A stretch of 37,017 nt of DNA from Candidatus Nanopelagicales bacterium. GTDB taxonomy: Bacteria; Actinomycetota; Actinomycetes; S36-B12. The stretch covers positions 1 through 37,017 of the forward strand of contig JALQSY010000002.1 in NCBI GenBank assembly GCA_023264215.1, read 5' to 3'. Numbering within the stretch: position 1 is the first letter of the stretch; each line of letters starts with the position of its first letter. The notes under the pieces were generated by a model. That model was not told the origin of the DNA. It ran no database searches and saw only the letters and a program-made list of their open reading frames with translations. The translations under genes and the position numbers were made by a program. Positions 8,608 to 19,059 of the stretch are shown here, in pieces.

Positions 8608-9082
8608 TGCCGAGATAGACGCCGAGGGAATCGAAGTAGCTCTCCATGCCGGCCTGAGCCATCGCGGCCTGATCCGCGGGCATGTCGCCGTACTGCGCGA
8701 AGCGGACCCAGGTGCCACCATCGCGCGGCTCCATGTCGATGACGATGTCATGGCTCGGGGCATCGTCGTCGTGGGTGATGAAGTCCGCCTCGTCCTGGGA
8801 ATAGGCCAGGCCGTGGATGAGACGACGCCCGGGATCGACGTCGTCATAGCGGCCCCAGAAGTAGGCGATGTGCCCGTAGGCAGTGGCGTCCACAGCGACG
8901 GCCCAGCGACCGCCGATGACGGGATCGGAGACGACCGAACCTGGGACGACGCTCAGCTCAGTCGGGGCGTACCACCGCTCGAGCTCAGCAGCATCGGTCC
9001 ACGCGCACCACATGCGATCGGCATCGACCGGGTACGTCCGCTCGACCGCGTAGGCCAGGGGCGAGTAATCGTCGTCGCTCAT
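8600..9082 (-). CDS. SRPBCC / AHSA1-like ligand-binding fold protein
   Basis: A 160-residue protein with the START/Bet v1-like helix-grip fold. YAVERTYPVDADRMWCAWTD is the typical first strand and helix, followed by LERWYAP, GGRWAVAVD and a late GGTWVRFAQYGDMP strand, then the long C-terminal helix ending in MESYFDSLGVYLG. Such proteins bind hydrophobic ligands or act with a regulator; no substrate can be named. The start ATG 9082 overlaps the stop of the upstream ABM-like gene in ATGA, so translation is probably coupled. Its end overlaps the convergent membrane-protein gene by eight bases. Confidence 0.85.
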   Translation of the reverse strand: MSDDDYSPLAYAVERTYPVDADRMWCAWTDAAELERWYAPTELSVVPGSVVSDPVIGGRWAVAVDATAYGHIAYFWGRYDDVDPGRRLIHGLAYSQDEADFITHDDDAPSHDIVIDMEPRDGGTWVRFAQYGDMPADQAAMAQAGMESYFDSLGVYLGTS

Positions 9083-9402
9083 GCCGGGGATCCTGTCACG
9101 CGCGAAAGGCGATCATCACCATACGACGCCGTCACCTCACTCACGATGATCCGATACCCCTCGTACCAGCGCTCGTACTGGCCCTTGGCCTCCAGATGCT
9201 GGGGGAACTGCGAGAGCTGGCGCACCGACGCCATGTCGTCGAAGTAGTACGTCGCATTGACGATGGTGCCGTCCGCGGACTGCCAGGTTTGAGTCGCGAG
9301 AAAGCCCGGGAGCGACCTCGCGAACGCGTCGATCTCCCCGTCGAGGCGACGAAAGTCCTCGTCGTACGCACCCGGCTGGAAGATGAACTGAACGCAGATC
9401 AC
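9079..9402 (-). CDS. small antibiotic-biosynthesis-monooxygenase-like (dimeric alpha-beta barrel) protein
   Basis: A 107-residue protein whose pattern fits the ABM/dimeric ferredoxin-like fold: opening strand ICVQFIFQPG, helix DEDFRRLDGEIDAFARSLPG, then TQTWQSADGTIVNATYYF and a helix containing LSQFPQHLEAKGQYERWYEG. ABM-like proteins include quinone-forming oxygenases and many uncharacterised members, so a small-molecule oxidation or binding role is only possible. The start is GTG 9402, five bases after the ychF stop, and its stop overlaps the SRPBCC start. The order ychF, ABM-like, SRPBCC suggests one transcript. Confidence 0.7.
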   Translation of the reverse strand: MICVQFIFQPGAYDEDFRRLDGEIDAFARSLPGFLATQTWQSADGTIVNATYYFDDMASVRQLSQFPQHLEAKGQYERWYEGYRIIVSEVTASYGDDRLSRVTGSPA

Positions 9403-9407
9403 GAGAC

Positions 9408-10481
9408 TCAGACGTTGAAGCGGAATTCCACGACGTCGCCGTCGTGCATGACGTAGTCCTTCCCCTCCATACGCACCTTGCCCGCGGCCTTGGCCGCCGC
9501 CATCGAACCGGCTTCGGCCAGATCGGTGAATGACACGACCTCGGCCTTGATGAACCCCTTCTCGAAGTCAGTGTGGATGACCCCGGCCGCCTGGGGCGCG
9601 GTCGCACCCTTCGGGATCGTCCAGGCTCGCGCCTCCTTGGGCCCGGCGGTCAGATAGGTCTGCAAGCCCAGGGTGTCGAAGCCGACTCGGGCCAGAGCAT
9701 GCAGCCCCGACTCATCCTGACCCACCGACTCCAGCAGTTCCAGCGCCTCCTCATCGGATAGTTCGATGAGCTCGGACTCCACTTTGGCGTCGAGGAACAC
9801 CGCCTCGGCGGGCGCGACGAGTTCGCGCATCCGGGCCTTGAAGTCGTCATCGGTCAACTGGCTCTCGTCGCAGTTGATCACGTAGAGAAATGGCTTGGCG
9901 GTGAGCAGGAACAACTCCCGGATCGGCTCGGCATCGAAGCCCGCTGCGAACAGGGTCTGACCGGAGTCGAGGATCACCTTCGCCGCTTCCGCAGCCGCGA
10001 GCACCGGCGCCCGCGACTTGTCGTTGCGGGCCTCTTTGGTCAGCCGCGGGATCGCGTTGTCGAGGGTCTGCATGTCGGCGAGGATCAACTCGGTGTTGAT
10101 GGTCTCCATGTCCTCGGCCGGCGAGACGCGACCCTCGACGTGGACGACGTCATCGTCATGGAACGCGCGCAGAACCTGGCAGATCGCATTCGATTCGCGG
10201 ATATTGGCGAGGAACTTGTTCCCGAGACCGGCTCCCTCGCTGGCCCCCTTCACGATCCCGGCGATGTCGACGAAGGTCACCGTCGCGGGGATGGTCTCGC
10301 GGGACTCGAAAATCTCCGCGAGCGTGTCCAAGCGGGGATCGGGCACCCCCACGACTCCGGTGTTGGGCTCGATCGTCGCGAACGGGTAGTTCGCCGCGAG
10401 GACGTCGTTCTTGGTCAGGGCGTTGAACAGGGTCGACTTGCCGACGTTCGGGAGCCCGACGATGCCGATGGTGAGCGCCAT
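9408..10481 (-). CDS. ychF: redox-regulated ATPase YchF (Obg family)
   Basis: A 357-residue Obg-family P-loop protein that, unlike most relatives, prefers ATP. It associates with ribosomes and affects oxidative-stress responses. G1 is GLPNVGKST (9-17), the switch region includes NYPFATIEPNTG, and G3 is DIAGIVKGASEGAGLGNKFL. The coiled-coil insertion spans about 130-200. A C-terminal TGS domain (about 275-357) ends in the typical MEGKDYVMHDGDVVEFRFNV. Length and ends match the family. The ATG is at 10481; TAGGAT lies nine bases upstream. Two small genes follow closely on the same strand. Confidence 0.97.
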   Translation of the reverse strand: MALTIGIVGLPNVGKSTLFNALTKNDVLAANYPFATIEPNTGVVGVPDPRLDTLAEIFESRETIPATVTFVDIAGIVKGASEGAGLGNKFLANIRESNAICQVLRAFHDDDVVHVEGRVSPAEDMETINTELILADMQTLDNAIPRLTKEARNDKSRAPVLAAAEAAKVILDSGQTLFAAGFDAEPIRELFLLTAKPFLYVINCDESQLTDDDFKARMRELVAPAEAVFLDAKVESELIELSDEEALELLESVGQDESGLHALARVGFDTLGLQTYLTAGPKEARAWTIPKGATAPQAAGVIHTDFEKGFIKAEVVSFTDLAEAGSMAAAKAAGKVRMEGKDYVMHDGDVVEFRFNV

Positions 10482-10553
10482 AGTGGCCCGATCCTAGGCG
10501 GGCCACCGCGCATGCCTGGGAGCGGTGTCGGACCCCCAGGGCACCCTGGTCGC

Positions 10554-11627
10554 ATGGACTGGACCACTGTGCTCATCGCCTGCATCGTCGTCGCCGCCTG
10601 CTCCATCGCCGTGGGCGTGGTGCTCGGCCGGCGGCGCGGCGCGGACGTCGCAGGCCCTTCCCCGCTCGATGGTGTCGCCGACGCGCTCGATCGGCTCGGC
10701 CGCCGACTCGAGGAGGCCGAGGCCCTGCGCCGCAGCGACCAGGCGGGGCTCCGCAGCGAGATCGGCGAGCAGTTGAGATACGTCGAAGCCACCGCCCAGG
10801 GCCTTCGTCGGGAGACCCACCAGCTCGCGGCCGCACTCGGTCGTGCCGACGTGCGCGGGCGTTGGGGTGAGGCGCAACTGCGCCGCCTAGTGGAGGCAGC
10901 GGGCCTGCTCGACCGGGTGCACTTCGTCGAGCAGGACGTGCGGTCCGGTGACAGCGGCAGCCAGCGTCCGGACATGGTGATCGACCTCGCCGCGGGCCGT
11001 CGCATCGTGGTCGACGCCAAGGTTCCGCTCGGAGCCCTGCTCGAAGCCGAGGCCTGCGACGACCCCGTGACGCAGGCCGAGCTCTTCGCCCGGCACGCGC
11101 ATGACGTTGCGGGCCACGCAGAGCGCCTCGGCGCCAAGGACTACTGGCGCCAGTACGACGACTCCGTCGATGCGGTCGTCATGTTCCTGCCCGCCGAGTC
11201 CATGCTCGGCGTGGCACTTCGCGAGGACCCCGCACTCCTCGACCGGGCATTCGGCCGCAATGTCATCCTCGCAACGCCCACGACGCTGCTCGCGCTGCTG
11301 CGCACGGTCGCGCACGTGTGGCGCCAAGAGGCCATCGCCGATCACGCGCGGGAGATCCATCGGCTCGGCCGCGAGCTCCACGAACGACTCGGCAACTTCG
11401 CTGATCACATGCGCAAGATGGGGTCCTCGCTCGACACCGTCGTCGGCCATTACAACCGCATGGTCGGCTCCTTCGACGGCCGAGTGATGGTCTCCGCGAG
11501 GCGCCTCGCTGATCACGGCATCGGCGACGGGGCTGTCGTGAGCCCGCCGCCGATCACGCAGCGCACGCGCGAGTCCGCAGCTCCGGCCTCGGTCGGCTCC
11601 GGCACGGAGTCGACCAACCTGTCGTAG
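10554..11627 (+). CDS. rmuC: DNA recombination protein RmuC
   Basis: A 357-residue membrane-tethered RmuC protein. One N-terminal helix (about 5-24) is followed by a helical region (40-95) and the RmuC nuclease-like domain (about 95-315): RADVRGRWGEAQLRRLVEAAG, PDMVIDLAAGRRIVVDAKVPL, YDDSVDAVVMFLPAESML and NVILATPTTLLALLRTVAHV. RmuC limits DNA inversions at short inverted repeats and has a restriction-like fold. The ATG at 10554 lies six bases after CACCCT. The frame upstream is open only as an antisense shadow of ychF. The DUF6542 gene follows 10 bases after the stop. Confidence 0.93.
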   Translation: MDWTTVLIACIVVAACSIAVGVVLGRRRGADVAGPSPLDGVADALDRLGRRLEEAEALRRSDQAGLRSEIGEQLRYVEATAQGLRRETHQLAAALGRADVRGRWGEAQLRRLVEAAGLLDRVHFVEQDVRSGDSGSQRPDMVIDLAAGRRIVVDAKVPLGALLEAEACDDPVTQAELFARHAHDVAGHAERLGAKDYWRQYDDSVDAVVMFLPAESMLGVALREDPALLDRAFGRNVILATPTTLLALLRTVAHVWRQEAIADHAREIHRLGRELHERLGNFADHMRKMGSSLDTVVGHYNRMVGSFDGRVMVSARRLADHGIGDGAVVSPPPITQRTRESAAPASVGSGTESTNLS

Positions 11628-11630
11628 CCT
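11625..11630 (+). promoter_or_regulatory. -10 box for the DUF6542 gene, built on the rmuC stop codon
   Basis: TAGCCT begins with the TAG stop of rmuC and ends seven bases before the GTG start at 11638. No ribosome-binding site is visible, which fits leaderless translation. Confidence 0.5.
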
Positions 11631-11637
11631 TGTCGGC

Positions 11638-12327
11638 GTGAGCGAGCCTGCGGTCGGCACCGGCCGCCTCTTCCGGTCCCTGCGCGCCGAAGGCGATGCC
11701 GCCGCGGTCGCCGTGCCGGCCCTGACGCTCGATCAGGCCGTGGGACTGCGCACGGTGACCCTGGGATCAGGCCCCGCCGCTCCCGCTCCGAGTCCGCCGG
11801 CCCCTGCCGTCGTGGCCGATGAGGGTCTGCTGGAGTTCGCCGAGGTCGCGCCCCGCCCCGAGCCGGCAGCCTCCGACGATTCGGCACCTGCCGTCGCGCT
11901 GGTCACGCCAGTTGCCGCGAGCGGCGTCGGCGGTCGTCATGCGCACGCTGCACCCGGTCTGCGCCCCGGCGGGGTGTGGCTCGTCGTCATCGGCGTCACC
12001 GTGGTCATGGGCTTCGCCGATGCGCTCGTCGTCGGCCGCACTCAGCTCGGCTGGCTGACGGGCGTCTCGCTTCTCGCGGCCAGCATCTATGGCGCGCTCG
12101 TGGTCCGTCGCGACGACGCGATCGTGGCCGTGATCGCCCCGCCCCTGGCGTTCTTCCTCGCCACCGTCACCGCTGGGCAGCTCACCCTGCCCCCGACGGG
12201 TGACCTGCTGGTGCGCGAGGCCTTCATGATCATCACCACGCTGGGAGCCAACGCCGTCTGGGTCTTCGGCTCGACGATCGCGGCGCTGATCATCGTGCTC
12301 GTGCGCCGTCGGCGCGCCCCGGCCTAG
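11638..12327 (+). CDS. DUF6542-like membrane protein
   Basis: A 229-residue protein with a low-complexity N-terminal half (residues 1-110, rich in Ala, Pro and Val, probably disordered) and a C-terminal membrane domain with four hydrophobic segments at about 116-134, 140-156, 162-180 and 200-222. The membrane part starts [20 protein letters not shown] and fits the actinobacterial DUF6542 pattern as I remember it; this was not checked against a profile. M. tuberculosis also has a conserved membrane protein between ychF and ispH. Function unknown. Its TAG stop shares CTAG with the convergent ispH stop. Confidence 0.75.
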   Translation: MSEPAVGTGRLFRSLRAEGDAAAVAVPALTLDQAVGLRTVTLGSGPAAPAPSPPAPAVVADEGLLEFAEVAPRPEPAASDDSAPAVALVTPVAASGVGGRHAHAAPGLRPGGVWLVVIGVTVVMGFADALVVGRTQLGWLTGVSLLAASIYGALVVRRDDAIVAVIAPPLAFFLATVTAGQLTLPPTGDLLVREAFMIITTLGANAVWVFGSTIAALIIVLVRRRRAPA

Positions 12328-13280
12328 GCCTGACCGGCGGCCTTCAGGTCGCGCCGCAACTCCGGCGGGAGCGCGAAGACGAGCGTCTCCTCGGCGCTGG
12401 TCACCTCCTGGACGTCACCGAAGCCACGCTCCGCGAGCCAGGCGAGCACCCCATCGACGAGAACCTCGGGCACGGACGCTCCCGACGTCAGGCCCACGGT
12501 GTCGACGCCGTCGAGCCAGGACTCGTCGAGCTCGTCAACCCCGTCGACGCGATAGGCGGTGCGAGCACCGGACTCCAAGCCCACCTCGACCAGCCGCACG
12601 CTGTTGGAGGAGTTGCCGGAGCCGACCACGATGAGCAGGTCGCACTGCGGAGCAATGCTCTTGACGGCGAGCTGGCGGTTCTGGGTCGCGTAGCAGATGT
12701 CATCGCTCGGCGGGCTCTGCAGGTGGGGGAATCGCTCCTTGAGCAGGTCGACCGTCTCAAGCGTCTCGTCGACCGAGAGAGTCGTCTGCGACAGCCACAC
12801 GAGCGGCCGCTGCGGATCGACGCTGACCGTGGTCGCGTCCTCCGGGGACTCCACCAGCGTCATCGCCTCAGGGGCCTCGCCCATCGTGCCGACGACCTCC
12901 TCGTGCCCCTCATGGCCGATGAGCAGGATCTGCATGCCCTCGGAAGCGAACCTCCGGGCCTCGGAGTGCACCTTGGTCACCAGGGGGCAGGTCGCGTCGA
13001 TGGTCTTCAGGCTCCGGTCCGCGGCCTCCGCGTGCACCGCGGGCGCCACGCCGTGGGCGGAGAAGACGACAGTCGAGCCCTCGGGCACCTCGTCGAGCTC
13101 CTCGACGAACACCGCCCCGCGCTCCTCCAGGCGATGCACGACGTACTTGTTATGCACGATCTGCTTGCGGACGTAGACGGGCGGGCCGTAGAGATCGAGC
13201 GCCTTCTCCACGGTGACCACGGCGCGGTCGACGCCCGCGCAGTAGCCGCGCGGAGCTGCGAGGAGGACTTTGCCGGGCAT
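12324..13280 (-). CDS. ispH: 4-hydroxy-3-methylbut-2-enyl diphosphate reductase IspH
   Basis: The last enzyme of the MEP isoprenoid pathway, reducing HMBPP to IPP and DMAPP with an iron-sulfur cluster. The 318 residues carry the three cluster cysteines, Cys14 (PRGYCAG), Cys98 (DATCPLV) and Cys196 ([11 protein letters not shown]). Substrate-binding histidines lie in IVHNKYVVH and SAHGVAP, and the catalytic glutamate region is [28 protein letters not shown] is also typical. The start is ATG 13280, six bases after a TACGAT box, divergent from xseA with 56 bases between start codons. The same order of ispH next to xseA/xseB occurs in mycobacteria. Confidence 0.97.
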   Translation of the reverse strand: MPGKVLLAAPRGYCAGVDRAVVTVEKALDLYGPPVYVRKQIVHNKYVVHRLEERGAVFVEELDEVPEGSTVVFSAHGVAPAVHAEAADRSLKTIDATCPLVTKVHSEARRFASEGMQILLIGHEGHEEVVGTMGEAPEAMTLVESPEDATTVSVDPQRPLVWLSQTTLSVDETLETVDLLKERFPHLQSPPSDDICYATQNRQLAVKSIAPQCDLLIVVGSGNSSNSVRLVEVGLESGARTAYRVDGVDELDESWLDGVDTVGLTSGASVPEVLVDGVLAWLAERGFGDVQEVTSAEETLVFALPPELRRDLKAAGQA

Positions 13281-13286
13281 GCGACC

Positions 13287-13292
13287 ATCGTA
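13287..13292 (-). promoter_or_regulatory. -10 box for leaderless ispH
   Basis: TACGAT on the minus strand ends six bases before the ispH ATG, with no ribosome-binding site between. Confidence 0.55.
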
Positions 13293-13324
13293 AGGCGCCC
13301 CCCTCGCATCGGCACCTGAGCCCG

Positions 13325-13330
13325 TAGCCT
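13325..13330 (+). promoter_or_regulatory. -10 box for leaderless xseA
   Basis: TAGCCT ends six bases before the xseA ATG at 13337. It shares the short divergent region with the ispH box. Confidence 0.55.
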
Positions 13331-13336
13331 GCCCCT

Positions 13337-14482
13337 ATGGCGCTCGAGACCTCGCCCGAGTCACCCGCTCCCGTGCGCACCGTCTCGCAGCTCCTCGGCG
13401 ACTGGATCGGCCGACTCGGCGGCATCTGGATCGAGGGGCAGATCGCGCAGATCTCACGCCGCCCGGGATTGCGCACGGTCTTCATCACCCTGCGCGACAC
13501 CGACTCGGACATCTCCCTCAGCGTCGTCGCCGAGGTCACGGTCGTCGGCGTGGTGTCTCCACCGCTCGCCGAGGGGCAGCGCGTGGTGATCTTCGGCCGA
13601 CCCGAGTTCTATCCCGTGCGCGGCCAATTGCAGGTGCGCGCGCACGAGATTCGACCGGTGGGGCGCGGCGCGCTGCTTGAGGAACTCGAGCGGCTGCGTG
13701 CGCTGTTCCAGGCCGAGGGTCTCTTCGCGCCCGAGCGCAAGCGCGCGATCCCCTTTCTCCCGCGTCGCGTGGGGCTCATCTCGGGGCGAGCGAGCGCGGC
13801 CCTCCGGGATGTGACGGTCAATGCCCGCCTGCGATGGCCCGCCGTCGACTTCGACATCCGCGAGGTCGCTGTGCAGGGAGCCTCGGCCGTGGGGGCGATC
13901 GTCGAGGCTCTGGAGGACCTCAACGCCCACCCCGCCATCGACGTGATCGTGCTCGCCCGAGGCGGCGGCAGCGTGGAGGACCTGCTGCCCTTCAGCAATG
14001 AGCGGCTGGTGCGAGCCGTGGTCGCTTCGCGCGCCCCCGTCGTCACGGCCATCGGGCATGAGCAGGACGTGCCCCTGGTCGACCTCGTCGCCGACCTACG
14101 CGCATCGACCCCCACGGACGCCGCGAAGCGAATCGTGCCGGACGTCTCCGAGGAGCGAATGCTGGTCGAGCAGCTCCTCGCGCGGACCCGCCGCGCCATC
14201 CACCGTCACGTGGAGACCGACCAGCGCGAGGTCATGCGCGCCAGGACGATCGTGCGACGCTCGCTCGCCCAGCGCATCGATCACGGCCGCGCTGACCTTG
14301 GTCACCTCGCTGCTCGACTCGTCGCCCTCTCGCCAGCCGCGACCCTGGAGCGGGGCTACGCCGTGCTCCTCACCACCGAGGGCACGGCGGTGCGCGACAC
14401 GGCCGACCTTGCTCCGGGACAGTCCCTGGAGGCGCGCATCGCGCGCGGATCGTTCACCGTCGCCGTGCGGGATCTACCCTGA
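13337..14482 (+). CDS. xseA: exodeoxyribonuclease VII large subunit
   Basis: The catalytic subunit of ExoVII, which degrades single-stranded DNA from both ends in repair. The 381 residues begin with an OB-fold (about 14-110; IWIEGQIAQISRRPG and TVFITLRDTD). The catalytic domain follows with PRRVGLISGRASAALRDV, VLARGGGSVEDLLPFSNERL and VTAIGHEQDVPLVDLVADLR. A helical region (about 260-330) and a C-terminal segment with ATLERGYAVL complete it. It is slightly shorter than many homologues through a reduced coiled coil. xseB starts four bases after the stop, giving the usual two-subunit operon. Confidence 0.96.
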   Translation: MALETSPESPAPVRTVSQLLGDWIGRLGGIWIEGQIAQISRRPGLRTVFITLRDTDSDISLSVVAEVTVVGVVSPPLAEGQRVVIFGRPEFYPVRGQLQVRAHEIRPVGRGALLEELERLRALFQAEGLFAPERKRAIPFLPRRVGLISGRASAALRDVTVNARLRWPAVDFDIREVAVQGASAVGAIVEALEDLNAHPAIDVIVLARGGGSVEDLLPFSNERLVRAVVASRAPVVTAIGHEQDVPLVDLVADLRASTPTDAAKRIVPDVSEERMLVEQLLARTRRAIHRHVETDQREVMRARTIVRRSLAQRIDHGRADLGHLAARLVALSPAATLERGYAVLLTTEGTAVRDTADLAPGQSLEARIARGSFTVAVRDLP

Positions 14483-14486
14483 GCCC

Positions 14487-14696
14487 ATGACGACTCCCGC
14501 CGATCCCCCGATGGGCTACGAAGAAGCCCGCTCCGCACTGGCCGAGGTGGTGGCGGCACTGGAGTCCGGCGGCATCACGCTCGAGGAGTCCCTGGCACTG
14601 TGGGAGCGGGGAGAGGAGTACGCCCGGATATGCGAGGCGTGGCTGTCCGGAGCTCAGGCCCGGCTGGACGCGGCGCAGCCCGAGGAAGCCGGCTAG
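14487..14696 (+). CDS. xseB: exodeoxyribonuclease VII small subunit
   Basis: The 69-residue helical partner that wraps the coiled coil of XseA and is needed for stable ExoVII. The family pattern is clear: GYEEARSALAEVVAALESGG, then ITLEESLALWERGEEYARIC and a C-terminal helix (SGAQARLDAAQ). The ATG at 14487 lies four bases after the xseA stop, so expression is coupled. Its TAG stop shares CTAG with the convergent DUF4245 gene. Confidence 0.94.
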   Translation: MTTPADPPMGYEEARSALAEVVAALESGGITLEESLALWERGEEYARICEAWLSGAQARLDAAQPEEAG

Positions 14697-15310
14697 TCGG
14701 CGACCGGTGCCGTCGGCGTCGCCGACGGGCTCAGCCGCTGGGCCAGGAACTCCAGGGCCGGCCATGCCGCCGTCCCGGACACCACGATCATCACTCCGTC
14801 GACGACGCGCACCAGCGCCCGGCCATCCGGTGACTCGTAGCGCTGCCAGCCCTGCCACTCACCAGCCGGCTCGGCGCGTCCGACCTGCTCGACGAGGTAC
14901 GCCTCGCTCGTCGACGCGGACTGGCCGACCTGCGCGTACTCCTCGTCCGGGGTGACCATCCCCAGGTGCCACGCGGGATCGGGTGTCGACGCGGGCGTGA
15001 TCTCCCACCGTGCGCTCGTCGGTCGCCAGGCCGGGTCGAGATCGGCGGGGTAGAGCACCGGGTACGACGCCTGGGTCCGCGCGAGAGCCAGCACGGGCGC
15101 GGGATCGATGACGCGCACGGGATCGGGCGCGGGCCTCCAGGTCACGGCCATGACCGCACCGATCGCGGCGAGCACGACGACCAGGGACAGCACCATGTCG
15201 CGCACCGTCTGCCGCAGGCGCGCGTTCGGCCGTCCGGTGGGACGCAGCTCGCCCGGCTCCGGCGCGAGCGGGATATCGCCCGACTCGGACGCTGGTGCTT
15301 CGCGTGACAC
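14693..15310 (-). CDS. DUF4245 domain-containing membrane-anchored protein
   Basis: A 205-residue protein: a variable N-terminus (1-35), one membrane helix (about 38-58; [20 protein letters not shown]) and an external DUF4245-type domain (about 65-200) with [37 protein letters not shown] and a late [15 protein letters not shown] strand. Function is unknown; the gene sits beside glpX and xseB in many actinobacteria, including M. tuberculosis (Rv1100). GTG 15310 is chosen because GACGAT lies six bases upstream; GTG or ATG codons further up would run into the divergent glpX start, so the exact start is uncertain. Confidence 0.8.
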   Translation of the reverse strand: MSREAPASESGDIPLAPEPGELRPTGRPNARLRQTVRDMVLSLVVVLAAIGAVMAVTWRPAPDPVRVIDPAPVLALARTQASYPVLYPADLDPAWRPTSARWEITPASTPDPAWHLGMVTPDEEYAQVGQSASTSEAYLVEQVGRAEPAGEWQGWQRYESPDGRALVRVVDGVMIVVSGTAAWPALEFLAQRLSPSATPTAPVAD

Positions 15311-15374
15311 GCCTCCATCGTCCCTGATGACCGCCAGCGGCACATCTCGGCCCGCTCGCGTGAGAGAGTCAGGC

Positions 15375-16376
15375 ATGAGCGCGATGGAGACGCCCGATCG
15401 CAACCTCGCCCTCGAGCTCGTCCGCGTCACCGAGGCGGCATCCATGGCCGCCGCTCGGTGGGTAGGGCGCGGTGACAAGAACGGTGCCGACGCAGCCGCC
15501 GTCAACGCGATGCGCCAGCTCATCGGCAGCGTCTCGATGGACGGGATCGTGGTCATCGGCGAGGGGGAGAAGGACGACGCCCCTATGCTCTTCAACGGCG
15601 AGCGCGTCGGCGACGGCAGCGGCCCCCCTGTCGATGTTGCCGTCGACCCGATCGACGGCACCACCCTGTGCGCCAAGGGCATGTCCAACGCCATCTCCGT
15701 GCTGGCAGTGTCCGAGCGGGGATCGATGTACGACCCGAGCGCCGTGTTCTACATGCGCAAGCTCGTGACCGGGCCTGAAGCAGCCGACGTCGTCGACATC
15801 ACAGCACCCTGCGCGGACAACCTCAAGCTCGTCGCGTCGGCGAAGGGCATGTCGATCGCGGATCTCACCGTGTGCATCCTCGACCGCCCGCGGCACGACG
15901 AGCTCGTCCAGGAGGTGCGCGATGCGGGGGCGCGCATCAAGTTCATCTCGGACGGTGACGTCGCCGGCGCGATCATGGCCATGCGCCGCGGGACCGGCGT
16001 CGACCTGCTCATGGGGATCGGGGGCACTCCGGAGGGGATCATCACCGCGTGCGCGGTCAAGTGCCTCGGAGGGGTCATCCAGGGCCAGCTCTGGCCCCGC
16101 GACGACGCGGAGCGCGAGCGCGCCATCGCAGCGGGCCATGATCTGGACCGCGTCCTCACGACCGAGGATCTCGTGACGGGGGACAACGTGTTCTTCTGCG
16201 CGACGGGGATCACCGACGGGGAGCTCCTGCGCGGTGTCCACTACGCCTCGCATGGCGTGCAGACGCATTCGATCGTCATGCGCAGCAAGAGCGGGACCAT
16301 CCGCGAGGTCGCCAGCGAGCACCGCCTGGACAAGCTGGGCCGCTATGCGGTCGTCGACTTCGGCAGCACCGACTAG
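15375..16376 (+). CDS. glpX: class II fructose-1,6-bisphosphatase GlpX
   Basis: Hydrolyses fructose 1,6-bisphosphate to fructose 6-phosphate in gluconeogenesis. The 333-residue protein has the class II signatures: [13 protein letters not shown] (60-72), metal-binding DPIDGTT (91-97), [14 protein letters not shown], and [20 protein letters not shown] near the substrate site. Metal ligands are probably Asp34, Glu63, Asp91 and Asp94. The ATG at 15375 is preferred; an in-frame ATG three codons later is an alternative. The region upstream has GAGAGT five bases before the ATG, a weak -10 match. The stop shares CTAG with the convergent kinase. The fumarase gene lies just beyond, as in mycobacteria. 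Confidence 0.96.
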   Translation: MSAMETPDRNLALELVRVTEAASMAAARWVGRGDKNGADAAAVNAMRQLIGSVSMDGIVVIGEGEKDDAPMLFNGERVGDGSGPPVDVAVDPIDGTTLCAKGMSNAISVLAVSERGSMYDPSAVFYMRKLVTGPEAADVVDITAPCADNLKLVASAKGMSIADLTVCILDRPRHDELVQEVRDAGARIKFISDGDVAGAIMAMRRGTGVDLLMGIGGTPEGIITACAVKCLGGVIQGQLWPRDDAERERAIAAGHDLDRVLTTEDLVTGDNVFFCATGITDGELLRGVHYASHGVQTHSIVMRSKSGTIREVASEHRLDKLGRYAVVDFGSTD

Positions 16377-17341
16377 GTCGCCATCGCGGCGTCGACCTCG
16401 GCGCGAGTGGGCGGCTGGGCGCCCTCGCGGGAGCAGGTGATCGAAGCCGCCACGGCAGCTCGGTCCAAGATCCCGGCCACCTCATCGTCGGTGAGGTCGG
16501 CGACGTCCCCGGCCGGCCCGAGCACGCCCAGGTCGCCCAGTCCCACGAGCAGGGCGGCCGAGACCGTGTCGCCGGCACCGACGGTGTCCGCGACCGTCAC
16601 GGTCCGTCCATCGACCTGCACCGCATCGCGACCGGGCCGCCAGGCGCAGAGCCCCGCGGCCCCTCGCGTCAGCACGACCATCGACGGCCCTGCGTCCACC
16701 CATCGCGCGCAGACGTCCTCCGGCATCTCGCCCGGGTAGAGGAAGGCGATGTCCTCGTCGCTGACCTTGACGATGTCGGAGAGCCCGACGAACTCCTCGA
16801 CGCGATCGCGCATGCGCTCGCGAGACACGGTGCCCGGACGGGCGTTGGGGTCGTAGCTCAGGGTGAGGTCCCCGGCCTCGCGGGCCGCACGCCACGCGGC
16901 CAGCACCTCGTCGACCCCCGGGCCCAGCCAGCTCACGAGGGACCCGGTGTGCCAGGCCGTCGCGCCGGCGGCGCGCGCGGCGCCGAGCGCCTCGGCCAGG
17001 TCGGCCGCGTCCCACATGAGGTCGGGGCTGCCCTGGTAGTAGAAGTAGTAGGAGACCGATCCGTCCGCGTCACGCGTGCACACGGCGAGCAGGCTCGGCC
17101 CCTCCCGGCGCAGCAGTGCGGCGGTCGACAGGCCGTTGTCGGCGATGGCCTGATCGAGCAGCGCGGACAGGCCGTCATCCCCTGCCCGGCCCAGGAGCAC
17201 CGGTTCGCCGCCGAGCCTGCGCACACCGAGGGCGACATTGGCCGGCGACCCGCCCGCCACGGCGCGATACGCGTGCGGATCCTCTCCGGGGACGAAGTCC
17301 ACGATGCGCTCGCCGAGGACCGCGATCACGGGAGGATTCAC
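16373..17341 (-). CDS. PfkB-family carbohydrate kinase (fructokinase-like)
   Basis: A 322-residue ribokinase-fold enzyme that phosphorylates a sugar with ATP. The N-terminal signature [15 protein letters not shown] (30-44) binds the sugar, and [14 protein letters not shown] contains the anion hole (GAGD, 255-258) and catalytic Asp258. The start [13 protein letters not shown] and residues [13 protein letters not shown] resemble bacterial fructokinases, so fructose is a reasonable guess, but PfkB substrates are hard to assign. Its tail meets glpX on a shared CTAG; both act on fructose phosphates, though the opposite orientation argues against one operon. The start is GTG 17341, seven bases after TAGGTT. 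Confidence 0.88.
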   Translation of the reverse strand: MNPPVIAVLGERIVDFVPGEDPHAYRAVAGGSPANVALGVRRLGGEPVLLGRAGDDGLSALLDQAIADNGLSTAALLRREGPSLLAVCTRDADGSVSYYFYYQGSPDLMWDAADLAEALGAARAAGATAWHTGSLVSWLGPGVDEVLAAWRAAREAGDLTLSYDPNARPGTVSRERMRDRVEEFVGLSDIVKVSDEDIAFLYPGEMPEDVCARWVDAGPSMVVLTRGAAGLCAWRPGRDAVQVDGRTVTVADTVGAGDTVSAALLVGLGDLGVLGPAGDVADLTDDEVAGILDRAAVAASITCSREGAQPPTRAEVDAAMAT

Positions 17342-17348
17342 GGCGACG

Positions 17349-17354
17349 AACCTA
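17349..17354 (-). promoter_or_regulatory. -10 box for the leaderless PfkB kinase gene
   Basis: TAGGTT on the minus strand ends seven bases before the kinase GTG at 17341. Confidence 0.5.
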
Positions 17355-17370
17355 CCGAAGCAGCACGGCC

Positions 17371-17376
17371 TAGGCT
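17371..17376 (+). promoter_or_regulatory. -10 box for leaderless fumarase gene
   Basis: TAGGCT ends six bases before the fumarase ATG at 17383. The two divergent boxes in this 41-base gap are only 16 bases apart, so polymerases on them would interfere. Confidence 0.55.
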
Positions 17377-17382
17377 GGTCCC

Positions 17383-19053
<1,671 letters not shown>

Positions 19054-19059
19054 CGCCGA

